Assembly: GCA_015698045.1 (NCBI GenBank)
Contig: BLAL01000044.1
Span: forward strand, 898,501 to 962,500
Length of the DNA: 64,000 nt
Direction: 5' to 3'
From: Rhizophagus clarus
Lineage: Eukaryota; Glomeromycota; Glomeromycetes; Glomerales; Glomeraceae
Positions 36,241 to 47,057 of this stretch are shown one piece after another; the first letter of the stretch is position 1; every line of letters starts with the position of its first letter. The translations under genes were made by a program, and so were the position numbers. A model generated the notes under the pieces. That model was not told the origin of the DNA and searched no databases. It saw only the letters and a list, made by a program, of their open reading frames with translations.

Positions 36241-37705
36241 TATTTATAAAGTAAAGAAATACAATTATACTAATATACCATTTTCAAATTTTGTAATTAT
36301 TAAAAAAAAAATTGTATTTATTTTTTTTCAAAAAAAATGGATTAATTACATTTTTGGTTATCTATATTTATATTTATTTTTATTATAAGTAAATTAAGTG
36401 ATGTAAAAAGATTTAAGCCAAATAATTGAAATTAAGCCAAAATATTAAAGTTAAGCCAAATTATTGCAATTAAATAATACAGGAAATTTTAACAAACTAA
36501 ATCATCAGAATAAGTCAAATTATTAAAACTAAGCCAAATTGTTAAAATAAAGCCAAGTTATACTAATGTTTTAGATGTATTATTTAACAAAAAACTATTA
36601 ATTAAAATAAAAAGTAATTATAAATATTCTGATTTAGAACTAATTCATAATTAATGTTAATAGCAGATATTTATATTTGATTTTTAGTTAATTTATAAAT
36701 AATTTTCTACTTTAATAAATAATAAAACTAAATATTTAACAGAAAATGATTTAATATTTAATAAAATAAAAAGTGGCTTGATGTTTGATAAAAATGCTTA
36801 GTATTAATAAAATTATTAACAAAAAAGGCTTAGTATTTAATAAAAATAAAAAGTGGTTTAATTTTTGATAAAAATGCTTAGTATTTAATAATATTAACAA
36901 AGAAGGCTTATTATTTAATAATATTATTATTAACAAAAAAAGGCTTATTATTTAATAATATTATTAACAAAAAAAAGGCTTAGTATTAAATAATATTATT
37001 AACAAAAAAAGGCTTGGTATATAATAAAAATATTAACAAAAATGGCCTAATATTTAATAAAATTATTAATAAAAGAAAGAACAAAAAAAACTTAGTATTT
37101 AATAAAAAATACTTAGTATTTAATTAAAAATACTTAGTATTTAATTAAAAATACTTAGTATTTAATTAAAAATACTTAGTATTTAATTAAAAATACTTAG
37201 TATTTAATTAAAAATACTTAGTATTTAATTAAAAATACTTAATATTTAATAAAAAATGTATCAAAATTACTAAGAATTCAGTATTTAACAAAAAGCAGCT
37301 AAGCTTAATATTTAACAAAATGGCTTTTTATTCAATAAAAAAGGTTTAGCATTTAAAAAAAAATTTTTAATTATAAATTTAAATTTATTAATATACAGTA
37401 TTTATAATTATTGGGTTATGAATATCTAATATAACAATATTTACAAATCATTAAATATAAAAAAAATTATAAAGAAATAATAAATATTACTAAAAGTGCC
37501 AAAAAATAAATTTTTTTAAAGATAAACAGTAAAAGAAAAAAATTTTATTCTTAAAAAAATAACAAAATTCATAAATATTTATTGTATATTCAAATGGGAT
37601 TTGGGATGGAATTTGGAATTTGGGATGAAATTGGGAATGGGATTTGGGATTAGAATGGGAATGGAATTTGGGATTGGAATAGAATGGGACTCCCATTCCA
37701 TTTAA
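36241..37705. repeat. Low-complexity zone with several tandem and interspersed repeats
   Basis: 36410-36560 has repeated AAGCCAAATTATTRAA blocks. 36760-37080 has dispersed (A)GGCTTAGTATTTAATAA units. 37084-37255 is a 21-bp tandem repeat. 37594-37690 is a GGGATTTGGGAT-type purine-rich array just before the next ORF. Antisense open frames here (for example 36751-36936) are repeat artefacts. No gene was seen. Confidence 0.6.
37084..37255. repeat. 21-bp tandem repeat (TACTTAGTATTTAATTAAAAA)n
   Basis: About eight near-perfect head-to-tail copies of a 21-bp unit, TACTTAGTATTTAATTAAAA plus one A. The outer copies have TAATAAAA in place of TAATTAAAA. It sits inside a wider zone of diverged relatives of the same motif. 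Confidence 0.9.
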
Positions 37706-38862
37706 ATGGGCGGCAAGTATACTCTCGCCTCTACTTCTATTTCCGTTACTGCTACTGGAAATGAAACGGTCTCGTTAGAAATTAAAAAATATAAAACAGC
37801 TAAACTTATTGACTTCTTGAGTAAGGAGGGGGATTTAGAACTTGAGGAAGAAGACTTGGAAATTATTCGCAAGCAAAGAGTTAATGGCCACAACTTCTTT
37901 GATTTGACTCAGGAAGAGCTTGAACGTCATGGAATGAAATTGGGGCTAGCTAAGAGACTCGTGAAGTTCGCCAAGGAGTGTAAAGATAAAAAGTTGAGGT
38001 CGTTCTCCTCGTATAAGATTAAGAAAGACTTGAAAGAGGTATTAGCAAAGCATGGGATTGAAGATGGTCAAATAACAGACATACCGCAATTTACGCTAAG
38101 TTTTTTTACTTTTGTTAACCTGCTTCCACATATAACTAACATATATTATTATAATAAAGGACCCCATAACATCGATGACAAGGACGAAGCTCTCTTACAT
38201 TGTCTTAAGGATATAAGATTCAGGCTAAGCAATATGGGGACAGTCGTTGAAAGCAACGAGGCTATTCGTTGTGAATATATTTTGACTATCCTCCATGCCA
38301 TGCTTGTATCCATATTGTCAAAAAGGCCACTGGAAAAGAAATCACCCTAAACCCGCAATTCGAGGTTGTTGGTGAAGAAAGCGCAGGCTGTGTTGATTAT
38401 GCAATCAAAGCGCTCGAGAAATTAATCTGCATCACGGAGGGCAAGCAACATCAAATAGCCATCAGGTTTGCTAAGGTTTGTGATATCAATTTTTTTCGAG
38501 TTGAGAAAAATGGTTTAATCACGAACTGATGATTTTTTCCACTATGAAGAACCTTGTGCAATGCGAAAGTGTCTACCAGACTAACAAGAGAAAATGAAAA
38601 GCAGGTGATGCATTCGGGAAAGAATATGACTACCTCTTTAGGATCGTAACTACGGCTATAGAATGGTATTTTCTCCTATATACCTCAGAAGGTATTTCAT
38701 GTACGAGTGAAACCGAATACCACATCAGTCTTATCGCTAAAGAAGAAAATACAGCTGAGCTACACAAAAATGTGAAGCGGGTGATGAAAGTTATTGTTGG
38801 GTTATTGAGGATGTCGAGAAAGAGCCTAAGAATAAAAAGGCTAGGGTCCAAGAATACCTTAA
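37706..38862 (+). pseudogene. SAM-like domain protein of an expanded family, frameshifted
   Basis: The frame starts MGGKYTLASTSISVT. It encodes a SAM-like domain (AKLIDFLSKEGDLELEEEDL, FFDLTQEELERHGMKLGLAK) and KKLRSFSSYKIKKDLKEVLA. A probable intron of about 60 nt follows IPQFTL (GTTTTT...TAAAG, ending 38158). After it come CLKDIRFRLSNMGTVVES and AIRCEYILTILHAML. A missing A in an A-run near 38322 shifts the frame. The family continues in the other frame (TLNPQFEVVGEESAGCVDYA, LICITEGKQHQIAI). A second intron (about 38477-38551, GTTTGTG...GAAG) leads to NLVQCESVYQTNKRK, an in-frame TGA (38595-38597) and then FRIVTTAIEWYFLLYTSEG. Another shift near 38805 precedes EKEPKNKKARVQEYL. The final codons are interrupted by a TTAA element. 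Function is unknown. Confidence 0.7.
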
Positions 38863-39863
38863 CAGTCACTGGACATTTCCAGCGCAGCGCCAATCACTAA
38901 TTAAAAATTTTGTACTACATAAATTAGCCTATCTTCATTTGGTTTGAACAGGACAAAGACTTTAACAAAATATAACTTTTTTTACAATACATTAGAAGTA
39001 TCGTGTATGAACTTTCAAATGGCACTAATTTTATTAAAATACCCCACTTCCTTAAATATTTCACTATATAAGGTTTTTCTGCAACTTTTTGAACTTTAAA
39101 CTGAGATCCTTCTGCCAATATTAGTTCTTTCCAAAAGATTTTTACGTGACAAGTTAACCATTAATATAGTTGTATTGTTGTAAAATTTGGTTGGAAGTTT
39201 ATATGTACATTGTTGAGAAATAGCCGAGAAAGTGAATTCTTTATTATACAGTAAGTGTCAGATCCAAAAAGTGTTTAGTTTACAAATGCTTCTAAACTTC
39301 ACTCAACTTTTTTATACAATATTTATTAAAAAAAATATCAATAATTTAATTTTTAAATAAATTTCTAATTACATGTTTCAAAATAATATTCACTAATTAA
39401 TAACTTTGTTCTATTATCCTTTCCCATATCAGATTTATATGGCAGCCACCAACTTCTAAACTGAATAATATTATTTTCGTTTAAAAACAAAATCTTAAAT
39501 AAATTTAGTATAATTTTGAAGACTAAGTTTTGCTTTTATAGTTGTAAAATATTCTATTTAATTATAAATTTATAGTATTTTAATGAAAAAATGGCCAACT
39601 TCAAGGAGAGATTCTTCTAACTTGTCATTAATAAACAACCCTTGGAAAATTATATTGGCGTGTCAGTTAGAACTTGGAGAGTAAGAAAAAAAATTTTTTA
39701 CGCATATTTATTGGATAAAAATCAAAGTTTACATGTGACGAAAAAACTAGAAATTTGAATATTTACTAATAAATCATAGTAAAAAAAGTGATCGACAAGC
39801 TGCATATTTAATTAGTAAATCCATTTGACCCCCCTGATTCCGGAAATGTCCAGTGACTGTTAA
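38859..39863. mobile_element. TTAA-flanked non-autonomous DNA element, 997 bp
   Basis: The element body 38863-39859 begins CAGTCACTGGACATTTCC and ends in its perfect 18-bp inverse GGAAATGTCCAGTGACTG. TTAA stands on both sides (38859-38862 and 39860-39863). TTAA duplications are characteristic of piggyBac and Kolobok elements. The interior is A/T-rich without a convincing ORF, so it depends on a transposase elsewhere. It landed at the end of the SAM-like gene: joining the flanks gives an in-frame ending …EYLKKE-stop, as in intact family members. Confidence 0.85.
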
Positions 39864-40170
39864 AAAAGAATAATTATAGCGTTACTCCGTAACTGTATTT
39901 TAGCACAGTCCCGAACATTTGTATTTATTTTTCGCATGTATTAATAAAAAAAAAGCCATATATTGGACTTGTATTTTTTCAACTTGTTTATGTGAATTTA
40001 TTATAGATTTAAAGCAGATGCAGTACACTTGTTTTAATGGTTTTCTAATACTTCTAATAGTTATCTAGAAAAATTTATTCAATATGCGATTTGGAAAAGC
40101 AGTTTTAGGTGAATAAGGTGAATATCTAGAAGATTTGATATTATCACTAAAAATGCAAACAAAAAAAAAG
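39864..40170. other. 3' flank of SAM-like pseudogene, with dispersed tail repeat
   Basis: 39895-39952 carries the repeat CCCGAACATTTGTATTTATT followed by CGCATGTATTAATAAAAA, shared with 41690-41735 (same strand) and 3347-3400 (opposite strand). It looks like a 3' end with a polyadenylation signal. No gene otherwise. Confidence 0.55.
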
Positions 40171-41210
40171 TTAGCAAATACTGATAATAATATACCAAAG
40201 AAGCATGAAAGCAATACACACCAGATAATACAAAATCTTGTTCTGAAGCCACCACAGGTCTATGACGAGATTATTTGGTACGCCAACGGGAACACCTCCG
40301 GGAAAAATCAAGTTCGCAGGGATAGTTAATTGATAGTCCTGCATACCAGCTCGTGTGCAAGGAATATCATTACTTTGGACGTATCCAGTCAATCTGTCAT
40401 TTTGTATACCAGTATTGTTAACAAACGCTGTTCGTTGATAATTAATTGGCGCCGTTCCAAATGATATTGCAAGATTTGGTATCGTGTTCGCCATTACTAT
40501 CATGGGTGGTGTATTTGGTGGCGGGTTTTGAACATTTGCTGCCGGATTTGGAACCTGGTTGTTACGTAAGTAGAGGATCGCAAGCATTGCTACGGTTGAG
40601 TTCTGCCGACGAGAAAACATCTTTATCCCCAAATAAACTCCAGTGGAATTAGTCTGTGTGTACCGTGCGGAAGCTGAAAAATAATCTGACGCACAATCGT
40701 TCAAGCTGGTGAGAGTTTCGGTTTTTGCCACTTCTATAATGATTGTTGGTTGCGCTTCGTATCCAGGTCCAGGTGGCGGGATTTGTTCTGGCTCTGCTAC
40801 AAAATCAGCGCAATACTCGGTGTTGTTGCCAGTGGTAATGTTCTGCTCACAAATAACGTTAAGTTGTCCGTTGCTCCAAGTTTTTAACACAAAAGCCAAT
40901 TCTGTTGCTGTGTATCCGTGGGCGGAACTGGGCATTTCGTAGGCTATTATTTCTCCTTTTACTAGACGTACGTATATGTTTGATCTTTTTAGCTCTCCTT
41001 CTCCGCGGAATTTGCGGTATCTTTCAAGTGACACGTCACTAAATACTACAATTTTTCCTGACTCTTCTGTCATTGTATTTTCTGTCGTTGTACTCTCTGG
41101 CGTTGTACTCTCTGACGATGTACTTTCCTCTATTAAACTTTCCTCCCTATCAAGTTCGAGCAGTCTGTTTTTTGCTAATTCAAGTTTTTCTTCAATGTTG
41201 CTTATCGACA
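40171..41210 (-). CDS. Uma2-like PD-(D/E)XK family protein
   Basis: I take MSISNIEEKLELAKNRLLEL at 41210 as the start. An in-frame ATG further upstream (41289) would read through a 58-bp duplication. The protein is about 346 aa: a short coiled region, a Ser/Thr/Glu-rich linker, then a Uma2-like domain. That domain contains LKRSNIYVRLVKGEIIAYEM, SAHGYTATELAFVLKTW, ADFVAEPEQIPPPG and QPTIIIEVAKTETLTSL (the Glu of the nuclease core), followed by ASARYTQTNSTGVYLGIKMF. A Pro/Asn-rich linker precedes a second conserved block (CTRAGMQDYQLTIPANLIFP), which the pseudogene at 1900-3055 also has. The extreme C-terminus (ILYYLVCIAFMLLWYIII) is hydrophobic and may read into an unspliced end. Uma2 is mainly a bacterial family, so ancient lateral transfer is plausible. 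Role in the fungus is unknown. Confidence 0.7.
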
Positions 41211-41325
41211 TTGTGAGAAAATGGTTTTCAATCAAATGATTACTGGTGTCTTTTATATCGCAATCAGATTGTGAGAAAATGGTTTTCAATCAAATGATTA
41301 CTGGTGTCTTTTATATCGCAATCAG
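41210..41325. repeat. Exact 58-bp tandem duplication
   Basis: Positions 41210-41267 and 41268-41325 are identical, beginning ATTGTGAGAAAATGG and ending TATCGCAATCAG. The duplication lies at the 5' end of the Uma2-like gene and adds in-frame residues only if the upstream ATG is used. Confidence 0.92.
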
Positions 41326-41816
41326 TGACATCACATTATCTGTTATTACTGCGTCGTGTGTCAATTGGTCATGTGAAAGACTTAGTAGATCACCTAAAAA
41401 TGTGTGTATTAATAAAAAATTTTCTTGGCAAAAACAGTTCTCTCGGGAGGGCACAAAAAAGAAGAGGAAGCTTTTCGAGGAGGAACAGCTCAAATATTCT
41501 AACTTGCTAGATAGATATAATGCGTAAGGATTTATTATTTAACAAATCCCTGTATTGTAATCCTATCATTTATGTATTTTATAGTCATTCTGTAAAGAAT
41601 GTTCCAAGTCACGTAAATGTCAGGTGGTTAGTTAGGCTGTAGGATTATACACTAGACATTAGCATAGAAACGTCATGTATCGCAGGCTACATCCCGAACA
41701 TTTGTATTTATTTTTCGCATGTATTAATAAAAAATTTCAATTGAGAGTCTCAACCAAAAACACGTATTTTTTTTATTTTGAATGCTTATATGCAGTGTAT
41801 TAGTTATATATAGATC
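41326..41816. other. Spacer with dispersed tail repeat
   Basis: Short frames on both strands overlap here (for example 41246-41527 plus, ending EEEQLKYSNLLDRYNA) and I cannot support any as a gene. 41640-41735 carries a repeat (AGCATAGAAACGTCATGTAT ... TTCGCATGTATTAATAAAAA) shared with inverted 3347-3430. Confidence 0.45.
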
Positions 41817-43435
41817 ATGTCATCCGAGCTTGAATCATTGAAACAGCGTATCATTGAACTTGAGGCAGAGAATGCCAAGATTCCTGAACTTAGAAAGAAA
41901 CTTGCTGAGATTCCTGAACTTAGAAAGAAGCTTGCTGAGGTTGAAGCCAGAAATGTTGAGATCAAGGCCAGAAATGCGTAGCTTATGAAACAGATGATAG
42001 AAGAGAATAACTGACATGATGCTAAAATTGAGGATACCAATGATAGAGTTGCAAAATTGGAAGAAAAACAGTTGCAAAATGATAATACTCCTAATAACAT
42101 CTTATCTAACTTCAATTTGGGTGCGGTCCATCATGAAAAACTGTTAGAGGAGAAAGAGATGGATAATTTCTTGCTTGAGGCTCATAAGAAAATCGTTAGT
42201 AGTGAAATAAAGTAACGCAATAAGGAAAAGAATCTTCATACTGAAAGCATGACATCTTTAGGACAAGAGGCTATGAAGCAATCAGGCCAAAATAGTCATA
42301 AGAAAAAGGGCACTGAGAAAATTGTTCAGGTGATAACTGATGGTATAATGGCAGAGCCATCCATTCAGGATAATATAAAGCATTAAGAGTCAAAAGCATT
42401 GCATATGACTGAAATTTCAGCGACGGACCGTCACCCAAAATGCTCTTCATCTCTGGTCGATTTAGCAAAGCTATTTGATAAAGCATCAGATACCAAATAT
42501 TGCACTAAAAAAGCCAACAAGAAAGAAATCTTATGCTGGGTTAATTTTGGGAAAGAATTCATGGTTCACTTTATTGAACTCGTGGAAAACAGCAATGGTA
42601 AAATCAGAGAGAAAAAAGCAAAAGGTATAATTTATGATGAGATGTTAGAACACCTTGCCACCATTCGTAAGAAGAGATCAAAAGAAATGGGTATTCAGCT
42701 TCCAAAAATCTCCTGTAGCTCTTTAACTAGAAGAATTCAAAGGTCTATGAAGCTTGTTAAAATATTCGAGAAAATAGGTACAGATAAAATTAAGTATCTT
42801 AGTGAATATAGTGCTAATTCTGTCAGAGTTGGCTAATGATCAAATTCAAGAGATCATAGATAATTTCTCCAAGAATTCAAACATTGCATTACCAGATGAT
42901 CAGGAAGCCTCTATTATCGATTCTGAAGGGAAGATTTTGGATGATCAGACTAATACATCAGAGGCGGTTTCAGCTGAGATAAGTGAATCAACCTCACCTA
43001 TTCCTGTATCTTATGACTTTAATTCTTCAGGTGATTCTTCTAAAATCAGTCCAGTCAATTCGCCCAAAGATGAAGTGAGTACATCATCCATAACTTCTAC
43101 TAGTCAGATAAATAAATCTAACAAATCTCGACTCCCGATTTTTATTTTACCTGATGATCCAGAAGAAAAGTAAAAACATATCATTGAGTTGGTGTTAGAG
43201 CATTTTTCTTCTCTATATTTAACTGATAGTAGTGAACATGGTGAGCAATTTGATCTTAATAGTTCAACACTCTGCCCACTATGTAATGGAGATCACAAAG
43301 AAGAAAGTTTATGGAATGATATAAGAGGTAAATGAGGTGATGGTAACTATTACGGAGAACGAACTTAACATATCAAATGCAAGGATCTTCTTAATCCTGG
43401 AACCCCAATAGTATCTGTAAAAGCATAGAAGGTGA
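41817..43435 (+). pseudogene. Coiled-coil / CPLC zinc-motif expanded family, pseudogene
   Basis: It starts MSSELESLKQRIIELEAENA and continues with two copies of IPELRKKLAE in a heptad coiled coil. In-frame TAG, TGA and TAA codons follow. Further blocks are EEKEMDNFLLEAHKKIVSSE, ILCWVNFGKEFMVHFIELVE, GIIYDEMLEHLATIRKK and RIQRSMKLVKIFEKIGTDKI. A frame change near 42825 leads to LANDQIQEIIDNFSKNSN and LPIFILPDDPEEK. After another stop comes KHIIELVLEHFSSLYLTDSS with a treble-clef-like CPLCNGDHKEESLWNDI. This order matches a family I know to be abundant in Rhizophagus, of unknown function. At least five stops or shifts make it a pseudogene. Its downstream end is cut by the GATT-flanked element. 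Confidence 0.65.
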
Positions 43436-43579
43436 AGACGCTAAGGCAAATGCGCAGAAGATATTCAGTAAAATTCTTGCCAGCCTCTATTTCAAATTAT
43501 TGTAGGTAAAAATTTTTTCTTCGATTCACTGACCGATCAGTCAGCGAAAGTCACATGTCTCATGATGCAGTAAATATGA

Positions 43580-44220
43580 TTGACAGAAAATAATTACCAA
43601 AGCTATGGGCTTACGATCACCCCAGTCTGTACGACTTTAGATTTCTTGCATATATTAGTCCAAAGCATTTTTTCGCAAATAAAATTTCTTATTGTTGTGA
43701 ACTTGAAAAAAAATTACCTTATTCTCCTGATGAAGTGAAGCTTCAAAGGAAGCGCTATGACCCTCAGCCCTTGCAAACAGCTGTTAAGAAGTGCAAGGAA
43801 AAAAATTAAGCATTCGTTTTTCTCGTACAAGACTAAAAAGGTCTTAAGTGGGATGCTGAGATCAATGATAACAGAATAGGTTCCATTAGACAATTTCCAG
43901 CAGATAAGTCTCAAAGTCACTCCATTTATTTGTCATATCTAGATGCAAACCTGAAATCATACATAATAACTCTTTTGTTCCATTTCTAAGCAACCTATGG
44001 TGAATGGAGAATATGGAGACCATTCTTGCTTGATAATGACGAAATCAGCGCTGTGGTGTGGAATACTTTTTATCCATCACATTTCGCTCTATATTGTCAC
44101 TACAGAATGATTCTATTTGGCTTGGCTTATATTTTTTTCATAACTACATTAGCACATAATCAGATAAAAAATATATTTAGTGAACAGACGGGTAATCTTT
44201 ATTTCGCATATGAGATTTGA
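43580..44220 (+). pseudogene. Unrecognised decayed reading frame inside TIR element
   Basis: Readable plus-strand pieces are KLWAYDHPSLYDFRFLAYIS, CCELEKKLPYSPDEVKLQRK, RYDPQPLQTAVKKCKEKN, then after stops AEINDNRIGSIRQFPADKS and LLDNDEISAVVWNTFYPSHF. The composition is protein-like and the pieces stay in one frame through several stops, which suggests a once-continuous gene. I do not recognise the family. It could be the remains of the element's own transposase. Confidence 0.35.
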
Positions 44221-44280
44221 AGAGGTCCCTTTGGGACCAGATTAGCAAGGGGTTAATGTAATGACAAAATACGGTGCATC

Positions 44281-45476
44281 ATGATTTTCAGGGAGAGTTG
44301 CAAGGGACTGAATCAGATCTGGAGAATCTATTTTCCTGTGAATTTCAAGTGCTATAAAAACGTCTGTTTAAGCAAACTAGCGACATTTTTTCAAACCACA
44401 AGAGTAATGAGTGGGCAGGGTATAGAGAACCAAGAGAGCTCAATAGAAGCTCCATTTGATGTAGAAAGGATTACTGCTGATGATATTAATATGGAGGGTA
44501 TCAAGGATATTATAAACACTTTATTGGCTATACCCACTACTTCTATTTAAAGCAATAATGTGCAACTAGCTTACATCTCTACCTCTAACAGTGATACTTA
44601 TAATGTGCAACCAGCTCGTAATAGAAGCCTAAAAATACTTATCTTGTATATATTGAAACATCTCCCAGAAGATATTCTTCGTGAAGAATCAGATTTTTTA
44701 GCTATTAAATCTAATGAAGCTATACCAGATTATGGGTCGTGTCAAGAATGTGAGATCCCAATTTTAACAGAAGACCCACCTAGATCGCTTGTTATAAATG
44801 TTTATGATGATGTTATCCATTGGACTTGCACGAACAAATTAGATAATCATGGTGCCCTACCCTGCTCATGTGACGTGATCAATAATAGTGATCCATTATT
44901 ACTTTTAGAAGAAGTCGCGAATAATTTGAATGAACCTTATAAGCAAGTGTGGAGAATATCTTCAGCAGAAAAAAAGCGAGAACTAGAAAGAGATTGAAAG
45001 GTATGTCGCCTATGCTAAAAAAACTTATTGAGAAGTTAAAAATTTTACCAAGTCCTGTTGAGGATAACTCAGAATCGCAACCTGAAGCTCCAGGGAGTTT
45101 TACTGATTTACATGAAGCAATTATCCAGGCTGAAGGAAGAACTGTGACCAATAATCATAAAATTATTAGAGCTTATTATTCGTTTGGCAAGGAACTTGAG
45201 AATAGGCTCATCTTCCATAAAATTGCGAATAGTAAGCGTAGGACTCAGAGAAAATTAAACAATGAAGTAAGAAAACAACTTCCTAATGATCTCTCCCAAA
45301 ATGCAATCGAAAAGAAAGTGGAAAGAGCAAGGAAGATTTATGATCTTTTCAGTGGGATTGGGATTGATAAAATACAACGTGTATTATATTCCGCATTGAG
45401 AATTTCCAAGTTGGATTGGAATGAGATCAATATTATAAAAGAAGCATTTGCATCTTTCTTCAATAAATTTGTCTAA
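44281..45476 (+). pseudogene. RING-like / 'RKQLP' expanded family member, broken
   Basis: The frame 44281-44997 has one internal TAA (44548-44550). It contains a Cys-rich finger-like region: DYGSCQECEIPI, then VIHWTCTNK and GALPCSCDVI. A frameshift near 44960 leads to 44949-45476 with KKLIEKLKILPSPVEDNSES, IIRAYYSFGKELENRLIFHK, NNEVRKQLPNDLSQNAIEKK, RARKIYDLFSGIGIDKIQRV and LRISKLDWNEINIIKEAFAS. That C-terminal module is typical of a very large Rhizophagus family with an N-terminal RING-like finger. One nonsense codon and one frameshift are the visible lesions. The natural start may be MSGQGIENQESS at 44407. Function is unknown; ubiquitin-related roles have only the finger as support. Confidence 0.65.
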
Positions 45477-45711
45477 AATTGTATTTTCACTTCTTCCAAA
45501 TCTAAATATAATTTAAATACTTAAAGCATTAAAATTTATATTAAAACTCAAAATTAAAAAAAAGTAACTTACTCTGAAATTTAATAAGAAATTTAATAAT
45601 TTTAATAAAGATAAATTTTAGTTTTATAAATGTTTTATAATATATGGTCTATATGAGTAGCTTTACTGCGCCCAGTCATATGACTTTCACTGACCAATAG
45701 GTCAGTGGATT

Positions 45712-46429
45712 CATTTTTATAAATGCTCTGTATTAATGAAAAAAATAATAAAGCTTTGTCTATATCGGGCTATTGATTTTTAAATTTATGACCCTAATGA
45801 TTTCATATATAACTAAAAATTCGATTCATATCTAGAAATAAATGTATAAATCTGATTGGCCGATCATTTTATGATTTATAGAAACTCGCCAGCTTCTGGA
45901 ACACTCCTAGTACTATCGAGGAACTGGCCGTAGGTGCTTCACACAGGGAACTAGGGGAGATCTCATGTAATACGATATACAATACATCATACCACAAACT
46001 GATTTAGCCGAAAGCGCTGTGCATATGCATGTAAATATAAAATTAGCATAACCGGCTAGATTTCATCATTTTCAAGATATATAGATATACTGTATAATGA
46101 GCAACTTTACAAAAGCGAATAGAGAGATTACAGAGCATGTTTTTTGTTGTTTGCATGTATTGCTTGTCACATTTCTCAACACATTGCTATCTGTAGGCTG
46201 CCTTGGCATATTATTGGTGAGCCACTCTACTAAAGTGATTATAGAGCATGTTCTTGTTATGAGCATGCTTTGCTTGTCAAGTTTCTCAACACATTTTGCT
46301 GTTTATAGACCGCTTTAGCATATTATTTGATTGGTGGCATTACTTTTTTGTATTGGGAGACAAGCGTCTCTTCAACAAACCCATAGAAATTATGTTCTGA
46401 ATAATGAATTAGCTCTTTGACCTGAAGCT
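45712..46429. other. Spacer with a tandem duplication
   Basis: Two diverged copies of a segment of about 105-110 bp lie head to tail at about 46132-46236 and 46243-46345 (shared AGAGCATGTT, GCTTGTCA, TTTCTCAACACATT, GCATATTATT). They create a spurious hydrophobic frame. No gene was recognised. Confidence 0.5.
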
Positions 46430-47057
46430 ATAGAAAATTTTTTGACCACATGAAAAGCAGTCATATTATTGTATGGTATGTAGAGAATATAGAACTGGGA
46501 AAATAACACTAACTAGGATTACATCAAGAGAAGTAGGGCAGGTTAAGGATAAGAATGTAAAAGTTATACAGAATGGCAGAATGGGTGTTGTATATGTTGA
46601 TGTTCCTACAACCATTAAAAAGTTTTCTGAGGAATTTGCAAAAAGCTATTAATTTTTCATGTGAAAAAAATACACAGGGTGATATCAATAGTAAATTAAT
46701 AATTCCTGTTTATTATTAACAACCAATATTTTAACCATAATTTCCCATTGTAGACAAGTTCATTTATTCAAGGTGGATAAGAGCTATGGATGCATTTGAG
46801 AGTGGTGCTGAAGCGTTCAAAAAGAAACATGGTAAACCTCCTATCATATTAGCCAATTAATCTAGAAATCCTTGCAGGATTATGCAAAGGACAATACTGA
46901 CAACAGTGAGGGTTTGGTACATAGAAGAATGGAGTGTAAGTATGATATTACTTTTTTTTGTGCTCCTGAAATAATATTACTTGAAGTGTGTGACTCTTAT
47001 TTAGCTCAGAGTGCTTGGTCACGTGCAAAAGAACCAATGATTGAAATTGGGAATTAA
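46430..47057 (+). pseudogene. P-loop ATPase expanded family, decayed
   Basis: A degenerate Walker A region reads REYRTGKITLTRITSREVGQ (family pattern GEHGTGKTTLTRIASREVGQ, so two glycines are lost). GRMGVVYVDVPTTIKKFSEE follows, then after a gap SRWIRAMDAFESGAEAFKKK with HGKPPIILAN. Further pieces are LQDYAKDNTDNSEGLVHRRM and SAWSRAKEPMIEIGN, reading to a stop at 47055-47057. Frame changes and stops break it at several places, and an insertion sits between RRMECK and SAWSRA relative to the family. In intact relatives this is a STAND/AAA-like P-loop NTPase of unknown role. Confidence 0.6.

Larger units (their letters stand above)
43523..45711. mobile_element. TIR element with GATT duplication and palindromic ends
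   Basis: The body is 43527-45707 (2181 bp). Both ends start CACTGACC. The aligned inverted ends share CACTGACC, GTCAG, GAAAGTCA, ATG and GCAGTAAA over about 45 bp. GATT stands immediately outside both ends (43523-43526 and 45708-45711). The first 20 nt of each end form a near palindrome (right end CACTGACC-AATA-GGTCAGTG). Inside are an unrecognised decayed frame (43580-44270) and a RING-like family member (44281-45476). The 4-bp duplication and terminal structure suggest a DNA transposon, but no transposase is recognisable. Confidence 0.6.

Noticed and set aside
36751..36936. Leu/Ile-rich ORF
   Set aside because: It reads through repeats of the CTTAGTATTTAATAA type; a low-complexity artefact.
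41246..41527. Plus-strand ORFs overlapping the Uma2-like 5' end
   Set aside because: They run through the 58-bp duplication, have no recognisable domain and conflict with the better-supported minus-strand gene.
46097..46318. Hydrophobic 73-aa ORF
   Set aside because: It is created by a tandem duplication of about 105-110 bp; no family resemblance, and an overlapping antisense ORF exists.
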